From Motiliproteus sp036960175 (lineage in GTDB: Bacteria > Pseudomonadota > Gammaproteobacteria > Pseudomonadales > Balneatricaceae), in the NCBI GenBank assembly GCA_036960175.1, contig JBALWH010000005.1:1-64000 (forward strand): a stretch of DNA of 64,000 bases, written 5' to 3'. A model generated the notes under the pieces. The model was not told the origin of the DNA. It saw only the letters and a list, made by a program, of their open reading frames with translations, and did not search any database. Positions 27,657 through 38,199 of this stretch are shown here, piece by piece. Each line of letters opens with the position of its first letter. Within the stretch, counting starts at the first letter, position 1. A program made the translations under genes and the position numbers.

Positions 27657-30640
27657 GAGGATTTATCGACTGGCTGAAAATCAATGCACAGCAACGTCGA
27701 CAACGCGGCCGGATAATCGAAGTTCTCTATCTGCTGAGCCAACTGATCAATAATGCTCCCAAAACTGTTTTTCAGTAGCGCTTCTGATTCAGAGTAGAGC
27801 AGGTTTACGGTGGCATCATCCCGTTCTAACAATGCCCGTAATTGCACCAATACCCGATGAGCCTCGGTTTGGTCTGAGCATTCCCGCCGGTAGGGTGCGG
27901 AGCCATCCACGATGGATGTTAAGGACAGATGCAGTTGGTGATGTTCGGCGCTGAGAGTCGCCAGTAAACGATCCTCCTGTTGGCTATTTTTGGATTGATT
28001 GGCACTCTCAACCCTGACTAAATAATCTTCCAACGACTTGCTGGCCTGTTGCAGACAATAGAGTCCAAGATTACCCGCCGCACCGTTGATACTGTGGCTG
28101 AGACTGCGGGCCTGTGCATATTCGCCGGCAATCAAATGCGTTCTGATGCTACCGATATCGGCCCCATGGCGACTATCAAACTGCAGCAATAAGCGGAAAT
28201 AACCCGAACAGTCCCCCCGCATCTGCCGCAGCCCCGCCTCTGCATCCACGCCCTCAAGCGCCATTAACTGCTGCTGCAGCGCTATATCCTCTGGCATTTC
28301 CGCCGAAACACCCGTCTCAGCGGATCGACTGGCAATGGCTGGGCTCACTTTCGGTAACCATCGATACAGGCAGCCAAACAGCCGGTCGGGGGCAACCGGT
28401 TTGGCCACAAAGTCATTCATACCGGCATCCATACAGGCCTGCTGGTCTTCCACGTAGGCGTTGGCGGTCATTGCCAGTATCGGCAACTCTGCACGGCCCT
28501 TCATGGCACGGATCAGCTGAGTCGCTTCCAGACCGTCCATCTCCGGCATCTGCAGATCCATCAACACCAGGTCGTAGTGCTTGTCCCGAACCCGGGCGAC
28601 GGCCTCCTTACCGTTTTCTGCCGAATCGACCCGCAGGCCAACACTACGCAGCAACTCCTTTGCCATCTCCCGATTAATGGCATTGTCTTCGACCAATAGA
28701 ATGCGAGCACCTTTACAGTGTGCGCGAAGATCCACCTCGGCATCCAACGCCTCTTTAGTGACTGCCAGCGCGTGGCTCTGCCCGAGCCCAAAGCGGGCGC
28801 TAAACCAGAACAGGCTACCCTTCCCCAGCTCACTTTCTGCGCCCACCTCGCCACCCATGACCTCAGACAGACGCCGAGTAATCGCTAACCCCAAACCCGA
28901 ACCGCCGTAACGGCGGGTGGTAGAATCATCCGCTTGCACAAAGGCTTCAAATACATTTTTCAGCTTTTCCGGGGCGATACCAATACCGGTGTCCTTTACC
29001 TCAAAGCGCAGCAACACCTCCTCATCCTGTTGTTCCAGCAGTTTAGCGGTTAAGGAAATCGAGCCGGTCTCGGTGAATTTGGCGGCATTGCCAACATAGT
29101 TCAGCAACGCCTGGCGCAACCGGGTGGAATCACCATACAACCATTCAGGGACCTCGCTGTAATCCATATGGAATGTCAGCCCCTTACTCTTAAGCTGATC
29201 ACCCAGGATCGATTCAATATGATCAAAAACGGCACCCGTATGAAAATCAGCTTGCTCCAGCGATAGCTTGCCGGCTTCGATCTTGGACAGATCCAAAATG
29301 TCGTTAATAATAGAAAGCAGATGGTCAGCCGAAGACTCGATTTTAGTCAATCGTTCCGCCTCTGTCGGTGCAGGACCACTGCTGCGCATCATATGGGTAT
29401 AGCCAATGATGGCATTCATCGGGGTGCGGATCTCATGGCTCATGTTCGCCAAAAAGGCACTTTTAGCCCGGTTGGCCGCTTCGGCACGCTCCCTGGCTTC
29501 CGCTAACTGCTCGGTGCGCTGGTCGACTAACTCTTCTAAATGATTACGGTGTTTGTCCAGCTCGAGCCCCAAGCGTTTCTTCTCGGAGATATCCTCTTTC
29601 ACAGCGACATAATGGGTGATAGTGCCATCATTCTGTTTTAACGGTGTAATGTGGGCGAATTCGACGCATTCGCTGCCATCTTTGCATTTACTATAGAGTT
29701 CACCTTTCCACGGTTTACCCTGATTAAGGGTCTGCCAAATTTTCTCGTAGGTCTCTGCCGAGGTCGTGCCGGATTGCAGAAAACGCGAATTCCTGCCAAT
29801 CACCTCCTCCAGCCGATAACCACTGTTACGTAAAAAGGCTTCATTAACATACTCAATCTCTGAATCTACGTTGGTAATAATGATATTTTCCTGACTCTGA
29901 TCCACCGCACGCGCTAGTTTACGCAGCTCCTTATTGGCGTATTCTGCCGCCTCATTAGCACGGCTCAGAGCACGCCCCTTGGCCGCCACTTCACGCACCA
30001 TCGGGCGAAATATAAGCATCACCTCCAACACCAGCAATGACAGCGCCAGCAACCAGACCACCATTTCAATCTTGCTGATCCGGGCGATAGACTGCTCACC
30101 TTCACGTTGATATTGCTTTACCAGCCGGTCTAGCGAGACCAAGAGTCCGCCGCTGCCAATATCCAGCATGGCGGTTAACAATGGATGATCCTGGCTGTAA
30201 TCCCCTGGCGACAGGGCAAGTAACGACCGGGCTTTATCGAGATAACCCAGCACATTGAGATCAACATCATAGGGCGGCTGAAAATACTGACCGCGTACCA
30301 CCTCTGACATGGTATTTGGCAACCCCAGTGCCTCAGAACCCGAGATCAAAGCCTGGTGCGAGCGCACCATCAGATCCACGGCATCACCCAGACACTGCCG
30401 ATAGGACTGCCGGCTATCGGGCTGATTAGCTGACATCAGCGCCATCGAACAAAGCAAGATACGTTGCGACAGCATCCGCTGACGACCACTGACATTAACG
30501 ATAGCCGCGGTACTTTCCTGTTCGGATATGGCGACTTTCAGGGAGATGTAAGAAGCGGTGACCAGCGTCGCAATCAACACCAGCGCAACCCCATAGCGCA
30601 GGGTTAATCCGGTTGACATACCGGCATCGCGATCAGCCAT
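27653..30640 (-). CDS. Hybrid histidine kinase, PilJ-N-like-PAS-HisKA-REC-HPt
   Basis: A 995-residue membrane sensor. One helix lies near residues 12-35 and a second near 190-212. The periplasmic part has NVSGRQRMLSQRI, the hallmark of the type IV pili methyl-accepting (PilJ N-terminal) sensor, also found in nitrate/nitrite sensors. PAS (about 240-360), HisKA with His near 402, ATPase, and a receiver with Asp near 693 follow. The final HPt region has the histidine near 848, but the usual HTLKG reads HSING, so the conserved Lys is Asn. It overlaps both neighbours by 4 and 8 bases, so the three kinases are translationally coupled. Confidence 0.92.
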   Translation of the reverse strand: MADRDAGMSTGLTLRYGVALVLIATLVTASYISLKVAISEQESTAAIVNVSGRQRMLSQRILLCSMALMSANQPDSRQSYRQCLGDAVDLMVRSHQALISGSEALGLPNTMSEVVRGQYFQPPYDVDLNVLGYLDKARSLLALSPGDYSQDHPLLTAMLDIGSGGLLVSLDRLVKQYQREGEQSIARISKIEMVVWLLALSLLVLEVMLIFRPMVREVAAKGRALSRANEAAEYANKELRKLARAVDQSQENIIITNVDSEIEYVNEAFLRNSGYRLEEVIGRNSRFLQSGTTSAETYEKIWQTLNQGKPWKGELYSKCKDGSECVEFAHITPLKQNDGTITHYVAVKEDISEKKRLGLELDKHRNHLEELVDQRTEQLAEARERAEAANRAKSAFLANMSHEIRTPMNAIIGYTHMMRSSGPAPTEAERLTKIESSADHLLSIINDILDLSKIEAGKLSLEQADFHTGAVFDHIESILGDQLKSKGLTFHMDYSEVPEWLYGDSTRLRQALLNYVGNAAKFTETGSISLTAKLLEQQDEEVLLRFEVKDTGIGIAPEKLKNVFEAFVQADDSTTRRYGGSGLGLAITRRLSEVMGGEVGAESELGKGSLFWFSARFGLGQSHALAVTKEALDAEVDLRAHCKGARILLVEDNAINREMAKELLRSVGLRVDSAENGKEAVARVRDKHYDLVLMDLQMPEMDGLEATQLIRAMKGRAELPILAMTANAYVEDQQACMDAGMNDFVAKPVAPDRLFGCLYRWLPKVSPAIASRSAETGVSAEMPEDIALQQQLMALEGVDAEAGLRQMRGDCSGYFRLLLQFDSRHGADIGSIRTHLIAGEYAQARSLSHSINGAAGNLGLYCLQQASKSLEDYLVRVESANQSKNSQQEDRLLATLSAEHHQLHLSLTSIVDGSAPYRRECSDQTEAHRVLVQLRALLERDDATVNLLYSESEALLKNSFGSIIDQLAQQIENFDYPAALSTLLCIDFQPVDKSS

Positions 30641-33600
30641 CGCTGATCACCTCCAGCTCCAGCTCCGCCAAAGACTCGATTAATAGCAACGCGGCGGGGT
30701 AATCAAAATGAGCAATATGTTGTCCCAACTGCTCCGCCTTGGCTCCCAGAGCACTTCGCAACAACATTTCTGAGTCAAGAAACAGCGCATTCGCAGCGGT
30801 ATTATCCTGGGCCAATAAGTGCTGTAAGCGCTGCAGCAGCGGCTGTAGTTGTCGCTGATCAGCAGCTGTAAAGGGTTGTGGATCAAGATCGATCCGAAGG
30901 TTTTCCATGCTTTGGCGAAACAGAGCCAAGGTCGCGGCAAAGGTGTCAATTAGGCTCAGCGCTTCTTCCCGCTCTTCCTGCCCCTCCGGTTTATGAGACA
31001 GGTGCCGCAGCCGGGTCTCCAGCAGCATTGAAATCTCCTGCATGTCGGTCAAACCCAAGGTTCCGGCTGTCCCCTTAAGGGTATGAGTCAAATTCCTGGC
31101 TCCATCAAAATCACTGAGGTCAAATGCCTGTCGTAACTGCTCAGCATCATCGCCATGACTTTGATCGAACTGCGATAGCAAGCGTAGATAGGCACGGGCA
31201 TCGCCGCGCATATTACGCAGGCCGATTTTCGCTTCCAGTCCGTCGATAGCGTCCAGCTGTTGGCGCATCTGATCAGCAACAACCTCAGACTGATTCTTCG
31301 CTGCTGCCGGCTCAGCACGGGCGGTTCCACCCGAGCCCTGGCCAACATTTTTCTCGGGCAACCATTTCGATAGCGTCAGATACAGGTTTTCCGGATCCAC
31401 CGGCTTGGCAACAAAATCATTCATGCCCACTTCACGACAGGTCTGGCGGTCTTCTTCAAAGATGTTGGCGGTCATCGCTAAAACGGGCAGATTGCTTTGC
31501 ATCGGGATAGAGCGAATGAGCCGGGTCGCCTCGATACCATCCATCTCCGGCATCTGCAGGTCCATCAACACCAGGTCATATACATGCTGATGAATTCGTT
31601 CCAGCGCCTGGCGGCCATTCTCAGCGGTATCGACCAGTAACCCGGCGCTACTCAGCAGCTCCGTCGCCACTTCACGATTAATCGGGTTATCTTCTGCCAG
31701 CAATATCCGACAACCGCTATGATTAGCCCGAAGGTCCGCCTCGGCATCCACCACCCGGGCTGTCGTTGTCAGTGGCCGTTCACCCCAACAGCGCTCCAGT
31801 CGAACGGTAAACCAGAAAGTACTACCTCGACCCAATTCACTTTCTGCACCGACATTTCCACCCATAACCTGTGCTAACCGGCGAGTAATGGCCAGGCCCA
31901 AACCGGAGCCTCCATATTTACGTGTGGTGGAGGAATCAGCCTGTTCAAAGGCATTAAACAGGTCACTCAGCTTGTCCGGATCGATACCAATGCCGGTATC
32001 CTGTACCTCAAACCGGATCAGCACCTGTTCGCCCTGATCCTCTAACATCTCGGCTTTTAAGGTAACGCAACCCCGCTCAGTAAATTTGACTGCGTTGCCA
32101 GCAAAGTTAAGTAGCGCCTGACGCAGGCGGGTAGAATCTCCCGTCAGCCACATCGGTACCGCATCGTGATTGATAACAATATCCAGGCCTTTTCCCTTGG
32201 CCTGCACCCGTAACAGAGAGTGCACCTGATCGAAAATAGCGGCGAGATGGAAATCAGACTTCTCAAGAGTTAGTTTTCCCGCCTCGATCTTAGAAAGATC
32301 AAGAATATCGTTAATGATGGACAGTAGATGTTTGGCCGCCGCATCAATTTTGTCGAGTCGCTGCTCCTGCTTAACTTTGGAGCCATCTCTGCGCATCAGA
32401 TGGGTGAGACCGATGACGGCATTCATGGGAGTACGAATCTCGTGACTCATATTGGCCAGGAAAGTACTTTTAGCCTGGTTGGCATCTTCCGCTCGCCGCC
32501 GAGCGTCAGTCAACTGTTCGGTACGCTGCTCGATTAGCTCTTCAAGGTGGTGCCGATGCTCATCCAACTCTTTGGCAAGACGAACTTTTTCCGTTATGTC
32601 TTCTTTAACTGCAACATAGTGGGTGATCTTGCCGTCTTGCTGTAACGGGGTGATGTGAGCAAACTCGGTATAGTCCACACCCGCTCTATTCCTGTTTAAC
32701 AGTTCGCCTTTCCAAGCACGACCATGGGAAATCGCGTCCCACATGGCGGTATAAGTCTCGTTAGGGGTTTTGCCTGATTTCAACAGCCTTGGGTTTTTAC
32801 CGAGCACTTCCGCCAAGCTATACCCCGTTCGTTGCTCAAACGTTTTATTGACGTATTCGATTTCAGCATCGATATTGGTAATAATGATGCTTTCGGAGCT
32901 TTGCTCCACCGCTTGGGCCAATTTATTCAGCTGCGCTTCGCTACGGCGGCGCTGCACGCAGGACCATACCTCATTGCTAATCAACTGCACCGTTTCGATA
33001 TCAATGTCACTGTAGGCTGTCTCTTTATTTCCCACACCGGTCAACATGACCACTCTAAGGTTCTCGATCAGGGGCAAACTGATGAGTCGGTGTAGCTCTG
33101 AATGCCCCTCTGGCAGACCCATTTTATGGGGGTAATTGAGGTAGTCATTGAATACCACCGGTTGACGCTGACGTAGTGCATCGGCCCAGATGCCCGCTTC
33201 AGAAACCGGGTAATGGCTATCAAAAGCCGCATGACAATATAAGTCCAAGGTCTGCTTCGACCAGGCTACCAGCTCAATGCTGTTCTCATCATCGTTGACG
33301 AAATGCATAAAGGAGATGCAGCTACCGGTCAGGTCTTCCGCCAGACTCAGACCGTGCTGCATGAATTCCTTTTCAGTTAGCTGCTCGGCTAGCTTCGGCA
33401 GCTGCAATAACACCTCTGAACGGCGAGCCTGAAACACCCTAAGTTGTTCGGCCTGTTTACGATCAGTGATATCAAGCAAGCTCACCGGAATGCTAGCAAA
33501 GCCATCGACAGTTTCCGGTAACGAAAATGACACAATGGCATTGATTTCTCGCCCGTCAAAGGCGCTAAACGATGCCTCAGCACGAAACACCTTATTACCC

Positions 33601-35057
33601 TGCCAGATGGCACAGAGTTCATCGGCAAACACCGCCATCGCGTTAGCACCAAAAGTACGGCTAATACCGGTCAGAAACTGCTGCTCTGAATGGGTACCAA
33701 AGAGCTTTAAGGTGGCCTGATTAACATGCAGGACTTTAACCTTGTTACATAGCTCCTCAACCAGCACCGGATTCTCTTGCAGGTGTTTACGCAGATGGGT
33801 CACACCTTCCGCTCTGAGTTGCTGCAGGGACTCAACTACCGCCGACAGATCTTCATTCCAGATAGACACTTCGGCATGTTCAAACAGGTCACGAAAGCGT
33901 GTTTCACTGGTCATCAGTGCCTGTTCTGCCTGCTGTCGCTGAGAGATATCCTCGACCGAGGACCAGACAAATTCTTCCCCACCCAGCTTGATCAACTTAC
34001 CCGACAGCTGCACCGGGATCAGACTACCGTCCTTGGTCTGGTACTCCTTACAATAAGGACCATACTCGCCGGTTTTTTTTAGTTTCCGCAGTTGCTGCTG
34101 ATCTAGAGAGGCATGTTTTTCTGGTGTGATTTGCCAACGCCCCAAGCCCAGGGTTTCTTCTACCGAGCGACCCAAAATATTGGCGTAGGCCGGGTTAACA
34201 TCCACCAGTACACCATCCATATCACTCAGCGCCAGACCCATGGGCGACGTTTCGAACAGACTGCGGTTATATTGCTGCAAGCGGTCCAAACGAGAAATTG
34301 GTTTTCTCAGATTGGAAAGCACCACGGCATGGAAGATCAGCCAGAAGGAAAATAACTTGAAAATATGACCGACCAGGTTAGAAAAACCATAGACACTGAC
34401 ATAGAAGGTAAAGGCCAACTCAGCACACATGGTTAGAACAATAGCGGCCATAATCAGGGTTTTCTCTTCATGGGGGATACCCCCCCCTCGCCACAGCAAG
34501 GTAATGATTGCGCAAGCCAGAATCAGATCAATCAGATACTCGCTGTATATTTTGAAGTCAGTCAGGCCCTGCCCTTCGACATACAGAGTAGGAAAGCCAC
34601 CATTACTAATAAAAAAAACGAGAGCCGTGGCAATGACACCGAAGAGAGCCAGCAACAGGTATTGGTTCAGATTTCGACTAGCCCAAAGAGGAGCTGCCAG
34701 CAACAGCAGCGCCTCCAGGTAACGAGTTCCTATCCAGAACTGTATAGCCAAATCGTCAACACCTACGACAACAAAAGGCATACCTTTGTAAGTAAGGGCG
34801 TGCAGCAGATCCAGGCCACCAATCCAAAAATAGCCACAGGCTAAAAACAATAGAAAACTGTTTTTGACAAAATAACGGGTGGCGAACACAAAGGCGAACA
34901 TGATGAAAGAGATAACGATGGCAAAGAACTCCGCCAAGGTATGAAACAGCAGAAAATTGAACTGAGCGACAACAATTAAAACCACAGACAGCAATGCAGG
35001 AAACAGCCACAACCGCCAGCTGATAAGGGGGTCAAACCATTGCTGTTGACTACTCAA
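30633..35057 (-). CDS. Hybrid histidine kinase, MASE3-PAS-PAS-GAF-PAS-HisKA-REC-HPt
   Basis: A 1474-residue membrane sensor and the largest kinase of the cluster. Residues 1-250 hold about seven or eight helices of the MASE3 type (FHTLAEFFAIVISF, GGLDLLHALTYKGM). Then come two PAS domains (about 270-510), a GAF domain with SCISFMHFVNDDEN (about 545-690), a third PAS (about 700-810), HisKA with His near 871 and the ATPase boxes. A receiver (Asp near 1165) and an HPt (His near 1326, HTLKGTAGTLG) end it. The phospho-relay residues are intact. It is the first kinase after the HD-GYP gene, 86 bp away. Confidence 0.92.
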   Translation of the reverse strand: MSSQQQWFDPLISWRLWLFPALLSVVLIVVAQFNFLLFHTLAEFFAIVISFIMFAFVFATRYFVKNSFLLFLACGYFWIGGLDLLHALTYKGMPFVVVGVDDLAIQFWIGTRYLEALLLLAAPLWASRNLNQYLLLALFGVIATALVFFISNGGFPTLYVEGQGLTDFKIYSEYLIDLILACAIITLLWRGGGIPHEEKTLIMAAIVLTMCAELAFTFYVSVYGFSNLVGHIFKLFSFWLIFHAVVLSNLRKPISRLDRLQQYNRSLFETSPMGLALSDMDGVLVDVNPAYANILGRSVEETLGLGRWQITPEKHASLDQQQLRKLKKTGEYGPYCKEYQTKDGSLIPVQLSGKLIKLGGEEFVWSSVEDISQRQQAEQALMTSETRFRDLFEHAEVSIWNEDLSAVVESLQQLRAEGVTHLRKHLQENPVLVEELCNKVKVLHVNQATLKLFGTHSEQQFLTGISRTFGANAMAVFADELCAIWQGNKVFRAEASFSAFDGREINAIVSFSLPETVDGFASIPVSLLDITDRKQAEQLRVFQARRSEVLLQLPKLAEQLTEKEFMQHGLSLAEDLTGSCISFMHFVNDDENSIELVAWSKQTLDLYCHAAFDSHYPVSEAGIWADALRQRQPVVFNDYLNYPHKMGLPEGHSELHRLISLPLIENLRVVMLTGVGNKETAYSDIDIETVQLISNEVWSCVQRRRSEAQLNKLAQAVEQSSESIIITNIDAEIEYVNKTFEQRTGYSLAEVLGKNPRLLKSGKTPNETYTAMWDAISHGRAWKGELLNRNRAGVDYTEFAHITPLQQDGKITHYVAVKEDITEKVRLAKELDEHRHHLEELIEQRTEQLTDARRRAEDANQAKSTFLANMSHEIRTPMNAVIGLTHLMRRDGSKVKQEQRLDKIDAAAKHLLSIINDILDLSKIEAGKLTLEKSDFHLAAIFDQVHSLLRVQAKGKGLDIVINHDAVPMWLTGDSTRLRQALLNFAGNAVKFTERGCVTLKAEMLEDQGEQVLIRFEVQDTGIGIDPDKLSDLFNAFEQADSSTTRKYGGSGLGLAITRRLAQVMGGNVGAESELGRGSTFWFTVRLERCWGERPLTTTARVVDAEADLRANHSGCRILLAEDNPINREVATELLSSAGLLVDTAENGRQALERIHQHVYDLVLMDLQMPEMDGIEATRLIRSIPMQSNLPVLAMTANIFEEDRQTCREVGMNDFVAKPVDPENLYLTLSKWLPEKNVGQGSGGTARAEPAAAKNQSEVVADQMRQQLDAIDGLEAKIGLRNMRGDARAYLRLLSQFDQSHGDDAEQLRQAFDLSDFDGARNLTHTLKGTAGTLGLTDMQEISMLLETRLRHLSHKPEGQEEREEALSLIDTFAATLALFRQSMENLRIDLDPQPFTAADQRQLQPLLQRLQHLLAQDNTAANALFLDSEMLLRSALGAKAEQLGQHIAHFDYPAALLLIESLAELELEVISDG

Positions 35058-35143
35058 TCTCTTCTCGCTTGTTGTTATCGGTTATCATACTGCAATGAGG
35101 TCATCACTATGACTGACCGGTTAAGCGACAGTTTCGCCCTCGA

Positions 35144-36259
35144 CTAGCCATTACCCACAACCGAACCCAATGACTCCGGCTCACTCTGATAGCGGTGAGC
35201 AATTTCAACAAATTCATCAAAGCTGAACAGGAAGGCATCGGTCACATCGGGATCAAACTGGCGCCCGCGTTCAGGAGCAATAATGTCTCGGGCCTCATCC
35301 AAGGACATGGCCGGTTTATAGACCCGCTTGGAAATAAGTGCATCGAAGACATCTGCCAACGCCATCAACCGCGCTGACATGGGGATATCATCACCAGCCA
35401 AACCATCTGGATAGCCGTTTCCGTCCCAGCGTTCGTGATGCCAATGGGCAATTTCCTTAGCCAGGATAAGAAATTCAACCGGCCGATCTATATCGAATTC
35501 CGCCTGCTCAATGGCACGGGCACCCATCTCAGAATGAGTCTGCATAACAATCCATTCATCGGCGGACAATTTCCCCGGCTTTAACAAGATATGATCGGGA
35601 ATCCCCACCTTGCCGATGTCATGCAGTGGTGCGGACTTCGTCAATAACGCAATGTAGGCATCACTCATGGTTTCACTAAAGCGCTGATGCTGCTGCAACG
35701 CCCGCCCCAGAACCCGAACATAAGACTGGGTACGGAGGATATGGTCGCCGGTCTCCGGATCACGGGTTTCGGCCAAATGGGCCAGCGCACGAATGCTGAC
35801 ATTTTGGATGTTTTGGTTTTCCTCCATGCGACGGGCGACCTCTTCCTCTAGGAAGGCATTCTTGTCTGAGAGGAAATCACTGGCCCGCTTCAGCGCCAGA
35901 TGATTCTTTACCCGAGCCATCAAGATGGCCGGTTTAATCGGTTTGGTTATATAGTCCACGGCGCCTAGATCCAGGCCTTTTTCTTCGTGCAGCTCAGCAT
36001 CCATAGCGGTGACGAAGATCACGGGGATATCGCTGGTGGAGATATCGGCTTTCAACTTCGACAGCACCTGGTAGCCATCCATGTCGGGCATCATCACATC
36101 GAGCAATATCAGATCAGGTCTCGGAGCAGAGCCGATTACCTCCATCGCCCGAGCACCGGAGTTGGCTGCCCGGACCCGATAGTCTCTGGTCAGCATTAAA
36201 TTCAGAACCGCCAGATTTGCCGGTTCATCATCGACGATCAAAATAGTTTCGTCTGTCAT
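35144..36259 (-). CDS. Response regulator with HD-GYP domain
   Basis: A 371-residue two-domain protein. Residues 1-120 are a receiver with Asp near 53 (LILLDVMMPDMDG) and YITKPI. Residues about 165-350 are an HD-GYP domain with HDIGKVGIPD near 214, HHERWDGNGYP and ADVFDAL. HD-GYP proteins hydrolyse cyclic di-GMP; the HD and the HHExxDGxGYP signature are complete, so activity is likely. It is the promoter-proximal gene of the signalling cluster, so it is a plausible output of the three hybrid kinases downstream (inferred). Confidence 0.93.
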   Translation of the reverse strand: MTDETILIVDDEPANLAVLNLMLTRDYRVRAANSGARAMEVIGSAPRPDLILLDVMMPDMDGYQVLSKLKADISTSDIPVIFVTAMDAELHEEKGLDLGAVDYITKPIKPAILMARVKNHLALKRASDFLSDKNAFLEEEVARRMEENQNIQNVSIRALAHLAETRDPETGDHILRTQSYVRVLGRALQQHQRFSETMSDAYIALLTKSAPLHDIGKVGIPDHILLKPGKLSADEWIVMQTHSEMGARAIEQAEFDIDRPVEFLILAKEIAHWHHERWDGNGYPDGLAGDDIPMSARLMALADVFDALISKRVYKPAMSLDEARDIIAPERGRQFDPDVTDAFLFSFDEFVEIAHRYQSEPESLGSVVGNG

Positions 36260-36637
36260 AATTCTTCGTCTGGTTGGTGATGCGTTCAGATGCAGATTGT
36301 GTCGATTATTAAAGAGGTCGATTGAATTTCAACCAACTACAATCCTACAAATAGCTGTTTTATTTCTTAATCTTAGGAACCTCTGTATTAGTAAATGTAG
36401 TCAATAAAGTCAGCTATACAAGAGCGCCTCCTCTAATCTAATAATTCCTGGTTATAACTAGAGTTAAGCCCGTTTCCTACCATACTTATATCATTACCCA
36501 TATAAAAATTACTGGATTGATCTAAGCCTAAGCCTAAGCCTATGATTTAACACCTTTCGCAAAACTGACTTGATAAAAAGCGTATGATTGCAGCATTAAA
36601 TTCATACCCTTTATGAATCTTATTTGGAAGCTACCGC
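36260..36637. other. 378-bp divergent intergenic region (HD-GYP / pyk)
   Basis: Divergent promoters for the signalling cluster and pyk must lie here. Visible elements are three tandem CTAAGC units (36522-36539) and an inverted repeat ATTCATA / TATGAAT (36600-36606, 36612-36618) just before the pyk ribosome site. A TTGATA lies near 36569, but its spacing to any good -10 is poor. I do not call a defined promoter. Confidence 0.5.
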
Positions 36638-38074
36638 ATGTTTCGTCGTACTAAGATCGTCACCACCTTGGGCCCCGCTACAGACAGAGACAATAACCTG
36701 GAAAAGATCATCCGGGCTGGGGCTAATACCGTCCGCATGAACTTCTCCCATGGTTCTGCACAGGACCATATTGATCGCGCTCTGCAAGTGCGAGAAATCG
36801 CTGATCGCCTGGGTACGCCGGTGGCCATTCTCGGGGACCTGCAGGGACCAAAAATTCGTATTTCTACCTTCCGCGATGGCAAAATAACGCTAAAAGCGGG
36901 GGCCGAGTTCACTCTGGACAGCGCCCTCCCCGCCGGTGCTGGCGACGAGCGGCGAGTGGGCCTTGACTACAAGGAGCTACCCCGTGACTTAGACCCCGGC
37001 GATATCCTGTTACTGGATGATGGCCGCGTGCGACTAGAAGTCATCAGCATCGGTGGTACCCAAGTACACACCCGGGTTACCGTTCCAGGCCCCCTGTCCA
37101 ACAACAAAGGCATCAATAAACTCGGTGGAGGTCTGTCAGCGGCAGCACTAACCGATAAAGACAAGGCCGATATCCTCACCGCCGCTCAGATCGGCGTTGA
37201 CTACCTGGCCATCTCCTTTCCCCGCAATGGCGCCGATATGGACTACGCCAGAGAGCTGGCGAAGAAGGCTGGTTTGCATGCCAAGTTGGTCGCCAAAGTA
37301 GAACGAGCCGAAACCGTGGCGACAGCAGAAGCCATAGACGACATTATTCTCGCCTCCGACGTGGTGATGGTGGCCCGAGGAGATCTCGGCGTGGAAATAG
37401 GCGATGCCGAGTTGATGGGCGTACAAAAGAGCCTGATTCGCCGTGCCCGGCAACTCAATCGCGTGGTTATTACCGCCACCCAAATGATGGAATCGATGAT
37501 CTCCGCGCCTATGCCCACCCGCGCGGAAGTGATGGATGTGGCCAACGCCGTGCTGGATGGCACCGACGCAGTAATGCTGTCGGGTGAAACTGCCGCCGGT
37601 CAATTTCCGCTGGAAACGGTAGAGGCCATGGCCGAAGTCTGTATCGGTGCAGAAAAACACCCTAGCGTGAATGTGTCCCGTCACCGTATGGATATGGAAT
37701 TCAGCGATATTACCGAAGCGGTCGCCATGGCTACCATGTATGCGGCCAACCATATGCCGGGCGTTAAAGCCATAGTGTCCTTATCAGAATCCGGTGAAAC
37801 ACCTCTACTGTTATCCCGCATCAGTTCCGGCTTACCCATCTTCGCCCTGTCACGCCATCAAAGCACCCTCACTCGTACCGCCTTATACCGGGGCGTTTAT
37901 CCGATATGCTTCGAGTTCAGTGACGCCGACATCGTTAAGGTGGCTGAGCGTGCATTGAGTGACCTGAAAGCCCGCGGCAACCTGGCAACCGGTGACTTAG
38001 TAATACTGACCCATGGCGATGATTACGCTTCAGCCGGCGGAACTAACAGCTGCAAGGTATTAACGGTGTGCTAG
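36638..38074 (+). CDS. pyk: Pyruvate kinase
   Basis: A 478-residue cytoplasmic enzyme that converts phosphoenolpyruvate and ADP to pyruvate and ATP, the last step of glycolysis. The N-terminus RRTKIVTTLGPA and NFSHG, then GDLQGPKIR, carry the substrate and K+ sites. MVARGDLGVEI is the active-site signature, with KVERAET before it. ITATQMMESMI and MLSGETAAG complete the barrel. The length and the C-terminal domain fit the PykA type. The start at ATG 36638 begins exactly at the family N-terminus MFRRTKI. Two hairpins follow the gene before arsR. Confidence 0.97.
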   Translation: MFRRTKIVTTLGPATDRDNNLEKIIRAGANTVRMNFSHGSAQDHIDRALQVREIADRLGTPVAILGDLQGPKIRISTFRDGKITLKAGAEFTLDSALPAGAGDERRVGLDYKELPRDLDPGDILLLDDGRVRLEVISIGGTQVHTRVTVPGPLSNNKGINKLGGGLSAAALTDKDKADILTAAQIGVDYLAISFPRNGADMDYARELAKKAGLHAKLVAKVERAETVATAEAIDDIILASDVVMVARGDLGVEIGDAELMGVQKSLIRRARQLNRVVITATQMMESMISAPMPTRAEVMDVANAVLDGTDAVMLSGETAAGQFPLETVEAMAEVCIGAEKHPSVNVSRHRMDMEFSDITEAVAMATMYAANHMPGVKAIVSLSESGETPLLLSRISSGLPIFALSRHQSTLTRTALYRGVYPICFEFSDADIVKVAERALSDLKARGNLATGDLVILTHGDDYASAGGTNSCKVLTVC

Positions 38075-38130
38075 TTAGCTAAAAGGCCGTGGCCTCCGTT
38101 ATTTGAAGCTACTGTCACGACCTGCCTACA

Positions 38131-38160
38131 GGCCTCCGGATATGAAAGCGGAGGCCTTCC
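38131..38160 (+). terminator. pyk: Hairpin after pyk
   Basis: GGCCTCCG and CGGAGGCC form a perfect 8-bp stem with a 10-nt loop, followed by TTCCCC. The T-tract is short, so termination is probable but not certain. Confidence 0.6.
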
Positions 38161-38199
38161 CCTGATGACTATCTATTTTTTTGAAAAATAGGAACACCC

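Noticed and set aside
36560..36600. A candidate pyk promoter (TTGATA ... TATGAT)
   Set aside because: Spacing between the boxes is about 8 bp, far from the 16-18 bp needed.
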